NCBI GenBank assembly: GCA_913052275.1
Contig: CAJXDX010000007.1
Location: forward strand, 1 to 21,220
Direction of reading: 5' to 3'
Source of the DNA: an uncultured Pseudomonadota bacterium
Lineage (GTDB): Bacteria > SAR324 > NAC60-12
Length of the DNA stretch: 21,220 bases
Below are positions 15,227 through 21,220 of the stretch, one piece after another; the first letter of the stretch is position 1; every line of letters starts with the position of its first letter. The position numbers were made by a program, and so were the translations under genes. The notes under the pieces are model-generated. The model made no database searches, had not been told where the DNA came from, and saw only the letters and a program-made list of their open reading frames with translations.

Positions 15227-16060
15227 TCAACTTTCAGCATCAGAATCGGATTTAGATGGCACTATCACAAATACCTCCTCAATGCTGTTAAAATCAACGG
15301 CACTGTCTAATATTGCTGTTTTGAAGAGTTCATGTCGCTGATGCCGTATTTCACTGACCCAGCCTATTAGTATGCCTTTAGGGTATAGTCCTCCTAGACC
15401 ACTTGAAATTACACGATCTCCAATTTTAATTTTCGCATGCTGGTTAATTTGCCGCATTTCTATACCTGCTTGAGTTCCATATATAAGACCTCGTACGCGA
15501 TTACGTTGAATTAGGGCTGGAACACGGTTACGGTGGTCAATCATTAATTGTACTGAAGACTGAAATGGGGATACTGAGTGGATACGTCCAACCAGACCTT
15601 CTTTACGTATAACAATATAATTACGCTTCACCTTTTGACTGCTGCCACGGTTAATGAAACGAATATTGTGGGTATTGTCTGAAGATTCTCCAATAATTTC
15701 CGCATATATTTTTTCTAATGGATTATTCCTTGCGAAAAGCATTTGGTCCCTCAACCTTCGAAACTGAACTGAATCTTCAATATGTTCACTTAATTTTTCT
15801 TCCATATCTAGAAGCTGCTGTTTCAGTCGACTGTTTTCTTCTTTCACATCTGTAAGCAATATGTAAGAGTTCAAAAGTTTTTTAATATTTGATACAACAG
15901 ATTGAACTGAAGCCTGAAACGGATAGGTTACTGTTTGAATGACCATCTGAATTCTTGAAGAACCTTGTTCATTATATGATTGAAATAAAAGCAGAAACAG
16001 ACCCAGAATAGCAACTGCGATAGAGATTTGCAGCCGGTATGTGTTGATGAACTTGAACAT
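15227..16060 (-). CDS. mreC: Rod shape-determining protein MreC
   Basis: MreC is a periplasmic bitopic scaffold that activates PBP2 during elongation. The 277-residue protein has a short cytoplasmic N-terminus, one membrane helix (about 11-27), a coiled coil (about 68-108, with heptad-like ENSRLKQQLLDMEEKL) and the beta-rich MreC core from about 116 on. The conserved GDRVISSGLGGLYPKGILIGWV segment is near the C-terminus. The protein ends in a short acidic Ser/Asp tail. mreB does not precede it; homoserine dehydrogenase does, 59 bp upstream. A TTGACA occurs in that gap but is too close to the ATG to place a -10, so a dedicated promoter is not supported. Confidence 0.94.
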   Translation of the reverse strand: MFKFINTYRLQISIAVAILGLFLLLFQSYNEQGSSRIQMVIQTVTYPFQASVQSVVSNIKKLLNSYILLTDVKEENSRLKQQLLDMEEKLSEHIEDSVQFRRLRDQMLFARNNPLEKIYAEIIGESSDNTHNIRFINRGSSQKVKRNYIVIRKEGLVGRIHSVSPFQSSVQLMIDHRNRVPALIQRNRVRGLIYGTQAGIEMRQINQHAKIKIGDRVISSGLGGLYPKGILIGWVSEIRHQRHELFKTAILDSAVDFNSIEEVFVIVPSKSDSDAES

Positions 16061-16119
16061 TTATCTATTGGGGAGAGTCCGATGTCAAAAGAAAACTATT
16101 CTCTTAACTTTTTACAGCT

Positions 16120-17409
16120 TCAGACAATTTCTCTCAGGAGGACAACTGGTTTCAGCATGTATTCTGCTTGATTTATTTCCTTTAGAGCTTTGATGACCAA
16201 ACCTTCCACACAGTCCTGAATAGTCAGAGTAAATATCACTATTTCCTCACCTTCTTTACCAATTCGGTGATATTGTGGTAACTGTTCCAAAGCATAAATA
16301 TTTATTGAATGCCTCTCAAAAATACTGCCGATGTGCCCAAAAATTCCGGGGTGGTCACGAACTTCAAAACGTAATGTGTGGCGAAAACGTATATTCTCCA
16401 TCGATTCAAGCACTAATTCTGCGGTAATCGGTGGTGGAGGAAATGGTTCAGGATGTCTTAGAACTTTGTTTAAATCCGAGACAATAGCTGACGCTGTCGG
16501 AAGGCTTCCTGCGCCTTTTCCTATAAGAGTTATATCCTCTGAATATTTACCTGAAAGAGTTACAGCATTATTTGATCCAGAAATTTTGGCCAGCATTTCA
16601 TCTTTTTTTATCATCAGTGGTAAAACATATACTTGGGTTCCTTGCTCAAACAAGCGAAGATTTGCAATCAATTTAATTTCACGCCCCATTCGCCTTGCAT
16701 ACTCAAAATCGGCCAATTCCAGATGATCTATGCCTTCCAGAGTTATTTGTTCTGGTGTAAGCCATTGTCCGGTGATTAAATAAGTAAGAATTACAAGTTT
16801 ATAACGAGCATCAAAACCCTTGATATCGTTTGTAGGGTCTGGTTCGGCAAATCCTAGTTCCTGCGCCTGGGAAAGTGCTTTTTCAAATGAAAGATTGTTA
16901 CTTTCCATTTCAGACAGAATGTAATTAGTAGTACCGTTCAGAATGCCCTGTATACCTTGTATATCACGAACTTGTAGATAATCTTTCAGCAACCGTAATA
17001 TTGGAATTGCTCCTGCAACCGCAGCTTCAAACAGCAAGTGACGCCCGTTTTCTCTTGCAATAGTTGTGAGTTCTGAGCCATGTACTGCAACCAAATCTTT
17101 ATTTGCAGTAATTACATGTTTACCTTTTTTTAAGGCATTTGAAATAAGATCACGGGCAAAGTCTTTTCCTCCAATTGTTTCAACGATAACATCTACTTCC
17201 TTATCATTCAGGAGCTGCTCAGAGTTTTCATAAAATAATTCCGGATTTTGTTCAAACATCGAACTGACATAGGCCCCTTGAGTATCTCTTTCAAGGATGC
17301 CCACTAAATTTATCTTCGTATCGGGGTGTCCCCCATGTTGTTCTAAAACATGGGCGACACCGCTTCCAATTGTTCCGAATCCAGCTATGGCTACGTTCAA
17401 TGTCGACAT
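16120..17409 (-). CDS. hom: Homoserine dehydrogenase with C-terminal ACT domain
   Basis: The enzyme reduces aspartate semialdehyde to homoserine with NAD(P)H, the branch point to threonine, methionine and isoleucine. The 429-residue length matches the monofunctional enzyme, not the aspartokinase fusion. Evidence: Rossmann loop GFGTIGSG (10-17), TANKDLVAVHGSEL (101-114), GILNGTTNYILSEM (155-168), and the catalytic segment GFAEPDPTNDIKGFDARYK, with D200 and K204 at the expected Asp/Lys positions. A C-terminal ACT domain (about 350-425, beginning LRFEVRDHPGIFGHIG) suggests feedback by threonine or a related amino acid. No thrB, thrC or lysC is nearby. It lies 25 bp after ridA and 59 bp before mreC. 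A long plus-strand open frame inside it is a shadow. Confidence 0.95.
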   Translation of the reverse strand: MSTLNVAIAGFGTIGSGVAHVLEQHGGHPDTKINLVGILERDTQGAYVSSMFEQNPELFYENSEQLLNDKEVDVIVETIGGKDFARDLISNALKKGKHVITANKDLVAVHGSELTTIARENGRHLLFEAAVAGAIPILRLLKDYLQVRDIQGIQGILNGTTNYILSEMESNNLSFEKALSQAQELGFAEPDPTNDIKGFDARYKLVILTYLITGQWLTPEQITLEGIDHLELADFEYARRMGREIKLIANLRLFEQGTQVYVLPLMIKKDEMLAKISGSNNAVTLSGKYSEDITLIGKGAGSLPTASAIVSDLNKVLRHPEPFPPPPITAELVLESMENIRFRHTLRFEVRDHPGIFGHIGSIFERHSINIYALEQLPQYHRIGKEGEEIVIFTLTIQDCVEGLVIKALKEINQAEYMLKPVVLLREIV

Positions 17410-17434
17410 TACATACTTGTCAGCTTAATTGTGA

Positions 17435-17794
17435 TTAACTTACTTCAGAAATTTGAGCAATTGCATCTATTTCTATGTCCACTCCTTTTGGCAACTTACT
17501 TACTTCAATGTATGTTCGTGCAGGTTTTGATTCACCAAATTGACCCAAATTTGTCATGAAAATCGTCACCTTCAGTACTTGGCCCAAACTTGAACCTCCT
17601 GCATGCAAAATATTTTTCAGATTTGCAAGCACTTGGTGACATTGTTCTGAGAATAAAGTCCCAGCCAGCTCTCCATTTTCCGGATCAAGTGGTATTTGTC
17701 CTGAAATAAACAACAAATCTCCAGAGGTTACCTCCTGTGAGTATGGCCCCACAGGAGCAGGGGCATTTGAAGTTTTTATTGCGGATCGGGTCAT
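17435..17794 (-). CDS. ridA: RidA/YjgF-family enamine/imine deaminase, internally shortened
   Basis: RidA hydrolyses reactive 2-aminoacrylate and related enamines formed by PLP enzymes such as threonine dehydratase, protecting PLP enzymes. Recognised by NAPAPVGPYSQ (10-20), FISGQIPLDPENGEL (29-43), LKNILHAGGSSLGQVLKVTIFM (59-80) and KPARTYIEVSKLPKGVDIEIDAIA (90-113), with R93 at the carboxylate-binding Arg position. At 119 residues it is shorter than the usual 125-130. Compared with the family pattern, about 11 residues are missing between F86 and G87, the segment that normally carries the helix following the 'TDMNDF' strand end. The reading frame is intact. The direct repeat CCAAATT (17535-17541 and 17545-17551, plus strand) sits at this place. 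It lies 22 bp after the flavin oxidoreductase gene and 25 bp before hom, which fits shared amino-acid metabolism. Confidence 0.88.
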   Translation of the reverse strand: MTRSAIKTSNAPAPVGPYSQEVTSGDLLFISGQIPLDPENGELAGTLFSEQCHQVLANLKNILHAGGSSLGQVLKVTIFMTNLGQFGESKPARTYIEVSKLPKGVDIEIDAIAQISEVS

Positions 17795-17816
17795 ATTCTG
17801 AATAAAATTTTTAGTA

Positions 17817-18851
17817 TTATGGATTTATTTTTCTCTTCAGAAATTCATACCACTGTAAACGGTCAAAAATACTTTGATCCATTGCATACCAGTCTGCACA
17901 ACCTAATGTTGCCGCTTCCTCCAGCAGCTGCGGTGACTTTATATTCCCATTAATTATTAATGGTTTGTTTGTATATTTTGCTGTCCATTGGCACAGAGGA
18001 TCTTTGTTTTCAAAACACTTATTCATCGCATGAGCAGCAAGAGGATGGAAAATTTGCACTCCGGCTTTTTCAAGCAATTTCAACATGGTTTTAAGATCTT
18101 TTGGTTTAAAGCCATCTTCGATTTTGTCAAAAATTGAAAAGTAATAGCTAATGGGGATATTGACTGATTCACGTTTTTTAATGGCGGTGATGATTTCTAC
18201 AGCCAATTTAAATCTATTTTCAATTTTTTTTGCACTATACTCATCATCGCGGGAATTGAGTTTAACACAGCAGCATTGATCCAGTAAATGCTGTTCTGCC
18301 CCGTTGATTTCGATAAAATCCATCCCAACTTCTGTCGCACGTTCAGCTGCATGAACAAAACTAAGTACAATTTCTTCAACATCCCCTTGTTCAAATTCAC
18401 GACTGATGTCATAATCCCTGCCAAAGTTCAAAACAGAAGGTGCTACCGGCTGCTCACCACATGCATTTTCAGAAGTATGTGCACCTGCATGAGTTAATCT
18501 TATCCCTATGGTGGCTCCCTCCTTTTTTACTCCACTTACTAATTTTTCCAATCCACCAAGATGGTCCTCTTCCGAAATGCCCAACTGGTTTACATGACTT
18601 CTACCCTGCTTGATTACATAAGCAGATTCCAAAATTATTGTACCTACACCTTGTCTTGCCAAAGTGCGGTAATGTTTGATAATTGCAGGAGTTACTTTAC
18701 CGTTTACATCTGAGTGATCATCGATTATTGGCGGAGCAAGAATTCTGTTCCGGAATTTAATACCATGTATACTAAAAGGTTTAAATATTGACTCAATTTT
18801 AGACTGATGCTTTTTTGCTGAGTTTTTACTAGAGGTTGATTGCGAAGGCAT
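17817..18851 (-). CDS. Old yellow enzyme-family NADH:flavin oxidoreductase (divergent active site)
   Basis: This is an FMN-dependent TIM-barrel oxidoreductase of the OYE/2-enoate reductase family, 344 residues, presumably cytoplasmic. Signatures: IFKPFSIHGIKFRNRILAPP (22-41), HYRTLARQGVGTIILE (60-75), IRLTHAGAHTSEN (117-129, the 'LxHaGR' equivalent with Arg lost), VAPS (136-139), and FIEINGAEQHLLDQ followed by LNSRDDEYSAKKIENR (198-213). In typical members this last part reads VEIHGAHGYLL..F..P..N.R.D.YGGS.ENR. Here the substrate-binding HxxH/N pair is N183 and E186, and three Cys occur in a row (193-195). A Lys/Ser-rich N-terminal extension (1-18) precedes the barrel. Substrate is unknown and catalysis of ordinary ene reduction is uncertain. 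No Fe-S or C-terminal flavodoxin-like domain is attached. It is spaced 28 bp from hisE and 22 bp from ridA. Confidence 0.8.
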   Translation of the reverse strand: MPSQSTSSKNSAKKHQSKIESIFKPFSIHGIKFRNRILAPPIIDDHSDVNGKVTPAIIKHYRTLARQGVGTIILESAYVIKQGRSHVNQLGISEEDHLGGLEKLVSGVKKEGATIGIRLTHAGAHTSENACGEQPVAPSVLNFGRDYDISREFEQGDVEEIVLSFVHAAERATEVGMDFIEINGAEQHLLDQCCCVKLNSRDDEYSAKKIENRFKLAVEIITAIKKRESVNIPISYYFSIFDKIEDGFKPKDLKTMLKLLEKAGVQIFHPLAAHAMNKCFENKDPLCQWTAKYTNKPLIINGNIKSPQLLEEAATLGCADWYAMDQSIFDRLQWYEFLKRKINP

Positions 18852-18879
18852 GTTTGTTTGTTTTCTTTATGTTAATAGT

Positions 18880-19206
18880 TTAGCGATTTGCTTTTTCATC
18901 AAAACCGGACTGACCAAATCTTTTTTCCAGCTCCAGAGAAATATCTGTTATAGTTACCCCCTTGTGACCCATCAGTACAAGCATGTGAAACCAAAGATCT
19001 GCTAATTCGTGAATCTGCTCCGTCCTGTTTTCATTTTTTGCAGCAATAATTACTTCAGCAGATTCTTCACAGATTTTTTTTAAAATCATGTCTGTCCCCT
19101 CATCCATCAAATAGGCAACATATGATGTTTCCGGAGAACTTTGCTTACGTTTAAGTATTAAATCATAAACACGATCAAATGTTGTTGTAGGATTCTGACC
19201 AGTCAT
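18880..19206 (-). CDS. hisE: Phosphoribosyl-ATP pyrophosphatase HisE
   Basis: HisE catalyses the second step of histidine biosynthesis, phosphoribosyl-ATP to phosphoribosyl-AMP plus pyrophosphate. The 108-residue protein is an all-alpha MazG-like NTP pyrophosphohydrolase. The metal-binding helices are KKICEESAEVIIAAK (43-57; E47, E48, E51) and HELADLWFHMLVLM (66-79; E67, D70). The N-terminal VYDLILKRKQ, SYVAYLMDEG and C-terminal ELEKRFGQSGFDEK segments are typical of HisE rather than MazG. It stands alone (no HisI fusion and no other his gene in the window). It lies 10 bp after the ntrC-type gene, so it is very likely co-transcribed with it. The ATG has no clear Shine-Dalgarno sequence. Confidence 0.92.
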   Translation of the reverse strand: MTGQNPTTTFDRVYDLILKRKQSSPETSYVAYLMDEGTDMILKKICEESAEVIIAAKNENRTEQIHELADLWFHMLVLMGHKGVTITDISLELEKRFGQSGFDEKANR

Positions 19207-19216
19207 TATTTTTTAA

Positions 19217-20659
19217 TTATTTCAGGCCCAGCGTTTTGATTTTTTTACGCAGGGTGTTACGGTTTATTCCCAGAATTCTTGCTGTTCTTTGCTGATTCCA
19301 GTTGGTTTGCTGAAGAAGTAAACTGATCAATGGTCGCTCTACCTGGGATATCACTTCTGCCAAAAGTAAATTGCTATTTAATTCAACTACATTTTTTACA
19401 GGCTGCTCAAGTTTTCCAAAGGCAACTTCTTCCAAACTTTCTTTGGAGTCCGATAAACATTCAGGTCTGAGTAAATTTTTTGGCAATGAGTCAAGGGTAA
19501 TTGTGCCTGTAACATTAGTGATCATCAAGCTCTTGACTGTATTTTCCAGCTCTCTTATATTTCCCGGCCATTCATAATTAGTTAGCACCTGCATCGCTTC
19601 AGGCTCAACTACTTTTCTGCCTACTGCCATTTCTTTACTCCCTTTTTGAAGAAAATGCTCAACCAAAACTGGAATATCTTCTTTGTGTTCTCGTAATGGA
19701 GCGATGTTGACAGGAAAAACATTCAGTCTGTAATAAAGATCAGTCCTGAACTGGGAATTTTGAATTAAATGAAGCAGATTCTGGTGAGTTGCGGCAATTA
19801 TCCGCATATCAGTTGTTATCAGTTCTTTTCCACCAAGCCGTTCAAATTGTTTTTCCTGCAAGACTCTCAACAACTTGCTTTGGAGGCTCATCGGCATATC
19901 CCCGATTTCGTCCAAAAATAACGTGCCTTGACTGGCAAGTTCCAGTTTACCATGCTTACGATCGGTTGCACCAGTAAAAGCACCTTTTTCATGACCGAAC
20001 AATTCCGATTCCATCAGTTCTGAGGGAATAGCCGCACAATTTATTGCAACAAAGGATTGACTGGAACGTAAAGAGTGCCGGTGGATGGAACGTGCAATCA
20101 GTTCCTTCCCTGTACCACTTTCACCCTGTATGAGAACTGTTAAATCTGTAGCAGCAACACGTCCAATAGATTTGTAAAGCTCACGCATTGCTTTGCTTTG
20201 ACCAGTGAGTAAATCATCATCCGATTTTTTTGATTTGATTCCTGCGGACCCCTTTATTTTCAACGGGACTCGCAGTGCACGCCTTACAAGCTCTTCAATT
20301 TCCTCAATATTGAAAGGCTTGGTCAAGTAGTCGAAAACACCCGATTTCATTGCTTCCACAGTATTGTACATCGTACTTTCACCAGTCATCACAATTGTCA
20401 GCAGCGACGGATACTTTTTCAACATTTCGCGGGTAAATGAAAGACCGTCTTGTCCGGGAAGATTTATGTCAACAAAAGCCAGGCGGATCGAATGATTTTT
20501 AAGCAGCTGCCTTGCTTCAGGAGCATCAGCGGCAAGACGAGGAATATAACCTGCTTGTGAAAGGGTCCGGTCCATCACCCAGCGGATACTGGGTTCATCA
20601 TCCAAGACCAGTATCTGAGTTTGTTCCTGAATCTGCTTATTTTCGGGTTGTTTGAACAT
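19217..20659 (-). CDS. ntrC: NtrC-type sigma-54-dependent response regulator
   Basis: This is a three-domain transcription activator of 480 residues. The receiver (about 14-130) has D20/D21, phospho-acceptor D64 (FVDINLPGQDG), T92 and K114, all intact. The AAA+ domain (about 150-390) has Walker A GESGTGKE (179-186), the sigma-54-contact loop GAFTGA (226-231), Walker B LFLDEIGD (247-254) and WPGNIRELEN (364-373). The Fis-type HTH (about 440-480) includes NWNQQRTARILGINRNTLRKKIKTL, very like NtrC. It should activate sigma-54 promoters when phosphorylated; nitrogen control is the family expectation, not proven here. An N-terminal extension of about 10 residues precedes the receiver. No histidine kinase gene is adjacent in the window. 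The start ATG lacks a Shine-Dalgarno sequence. It lies 67 bp after the upstream acidic gene and 10 bp before hisE. Confidence 0.92.
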   Translation of the reverse strand: MFKQPENKQIQEQTQILVLDDEPSIRWVMDRTLSQAGYIPRLAADAPEARQLLKNHSIRLAFVDINLPGQDGLSFTREMLKKYPSLLTIVMTGESTMYNTVEAMKSGVFDYLTKPFNIEEIEELVRRALRVPLKIKGSAGIKSKKSDDDLLTGQSKAMRELYKSIGRVAATDLTVLIQGESGTGKELIARSIHRHSLRSSQSFVAINCAAIPSELMESELFGHEKGAFTGATDRKHGKLELASQGTLFLDEIGDMPMSLQSKLLRVLQEKQFERLGGKELITTDMRIIAATHQNLLHLIQNSQFRTDLYYRLNVFPVNIAPLREHKEDIPVLVEHFLQKGSKEMAVGRKVVEPEAMQVLTNYEWPGNIRELENTVKSLMITNVTGTITLDSLPKNLLRPECLSDSKESLEEVAFGKLEQPVKNVVELNSNLLLAEVISQVERPLISLLLQQTNWNQQRTARILGINRNTLRKKIKTLGLK

Positions 20660-20726
20660 GAATTTGTTTAAATTATCACTGTAAAGAATTTTTCAGCGCA
20701 GTACTGACTTCCCACAGTAAATCCAG

Positions 20727-21220
20727 TTACTTTGATTTTTCCAAAAAAGCAGAAACCTGATCCAGAACACCTTCAGGTAATAATTTCTCTCCATCAAGAA
20801 ACTGAAACAGACTTAATAAAGATTCCCTCATACTATCTAAGTCTTCTTCCAAAGGATTGGCGTTTTCTACGAACCATTCCTCAATAAAATGTTTTACCAT
20901 GCCAGAGTCCCACTCCTTTATATTTGGAGGCTGGAAATCCACTAGGAAAACTTCCAAATCTTCCTCAATCCGCTCTTGTTTTTCAGCAGGCACAAGATCT
21001 AGAAATTTTTTATAAACTTCATCTTCTACAGGAGGAAACCTTTTTTCTACTTCCTCTTCTACATGGTGCTCCTCATCTGCAACTGAACTAAGTTCATCTT
21101 TTTCGCCTGTTTGTATTTGTTCGGTTAGCAGCTTAATGTGCTCATGATTTTTTTGCTCAAACTCTTTCATTGCTCCAGGCAGTCCAGCAAGGTCAAGTTC
21201 CCGGCCTTCCAGAGCAGAAC
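20727..21220 (-). CDS. Acidic hypothetical protein (5' end beyond window)
   Basis: I do not recognise this protein. From the ATG at 21170 it has 147 residues, but the frame stays open to the window edge, and the extra 16 codons read as plausible protein (SALEGRELDLAGLPGA), so the gene is probably cut. The visible part is very Glu/Asp-rich and predicted largely helical, with a run of acidic and charged residues (about 22-65), then a more conserved-looking region with Trp and Phe residues (IKEWDSGMVKHFIEEWF) and a C-terminal helical stretch (SLLSLFQFLDGEKLLPEGVLDQVSAFLEK). No signal peptide, membrane segment, or Cys/His metal-site pattern is seen. It lies 67 bp upstream of the ntrC-type gene on the same strand and may start or continue the same transcript. 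If the ATG were the true start, GGAG sits only 2 nt before it, too close for a good ribosome binding site. Confidence 0.6.
   Translation of the reverse strand, partial: SALEGRELDLAGLPGAMKEFEQKNHEHIKLLTEQIQTGEKDELSSVADEEHHVEEEVEKRFPPVEDEVYKKFLDLVPAEKQERIEEDLEVFLVDFQPPNIKEWDSGMVKHFIEEWFVENANPLEEDLDSMRESLLSLFQFLDGEKLLPEGVLDQVSAFLEKSK

Noticed and set aside
16060..16095. TTGACA between homoserine dehydrogenase and mreC as an mreC promoter
   Set aside because: A -10 at normal spacing would fall on or against the mreC start codon, so no workable promoter can be drawn there.
16331..16726. Plus-strand open frame of 131 codons
   Set aside because: It is antisense to the homoserine dehydrogenase gene, whose minus-strand translation is conserved throughout.
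20680..20726. Possible sigma-54 promoter (GG...TGCG) upstream of the ntrC-type gene
   Set aside because: The spacing between GG and GC is 11 rather than 10 bases and the flanking bases do not match the -24/-12 consensus.
1..21220. CRISPR arrays, tRNA/rRNA genes, insertion sequences, phage or toxin-antitoxin modules
   Set aside because: I looked in the gaps and found no regular repeats, cloverleaf-like sequences, transposase motifs or terminal inverted repeats. The window is nearly filled by recognisable chromosomal genes.

Overview
This window looks like chromosomal DNA from a Gram-negative bacterium. It is AT-rich and tightly packed. The cell-envelope genes show an outer membrane: an LptF/LptG-type LPS-export permease, a signal-peptide-bearing beta-barrel protein ending in Phe, and a WaaE-like LPS-core glycosyltransferase. 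NtrC, FtsY, MreC/MreD/PBP2, Maf and HisE fit a proteobacterial or deltaproteobacterial-like lineage. A marine group such as SAR324 would fit, but that placement is inference from gene types and composition. No rRNA, tRNA, CRISPR array, transposase, integrase or phage gene was seen.

Left part (1-11,150), mixed strands. In order: the 3' part of ftsY (+); an LptF/LptG permease (-); a 640-residue, very acidic protein with an N-terminal receiver-like domain lacking the phospho-acceptor Asp (+); psuG (-), whose stop codon overlaps that of the acidic gene; a phnW-like aminotransferase and a class I glutamine amidotransferase (+, probable two-gene unit); a family 2 glycosyltransferase (-); a PolB-type 3'-5' exonuclease (+); and a nicotinate phosphoribosyltransferase (+). 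Two divergent intergenic regions (5364-5641 and 8287-8588) carry recognisable sigma-70-like promoters pointing both ways. A perfect 10-bp inverted repeat with an outer 7-bp stem lies in the convergent gap at 11,102-11,147.

Right part (11,155-21,220), all minus strand. Transcription order: acidic hypothetical protein (cut by the window edge), ntrC-type sigma-54 activator, hisE, OYE-family flavin oxidoreductase, ridA, homoserine dehydrogenase, mreC, mreD, PBP2 (mrdA), maf, outer-membrane beta-barrel protein. Gaps run from a 4-bp overlap to 81 bp, so most or all of this may be one operon or a few overlapping ones. It joins cell elongation (MreC, MreD, PBP2, Maf) to amino-acid metabolism (homoserine dehydrogenase, RidA, HisE) and a nitrogen-type regulator. 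mreB and rodA are not in the window.

Most genes are recognisable housekeeping types, and I found no clear new defence, mobile or biosynthetic system. The points worth a second look are the degenerate receiver in the 640-residue protein, altered active-site motifs in PBP2 (KTA for KTG) and in the OYE protein (NxxE for HxxH/N), an apparent internal deletion of about 11 residues in RidA, the orphan phnW-amidotransferase pair, and the 10-kb shape/amino-acid gene run.
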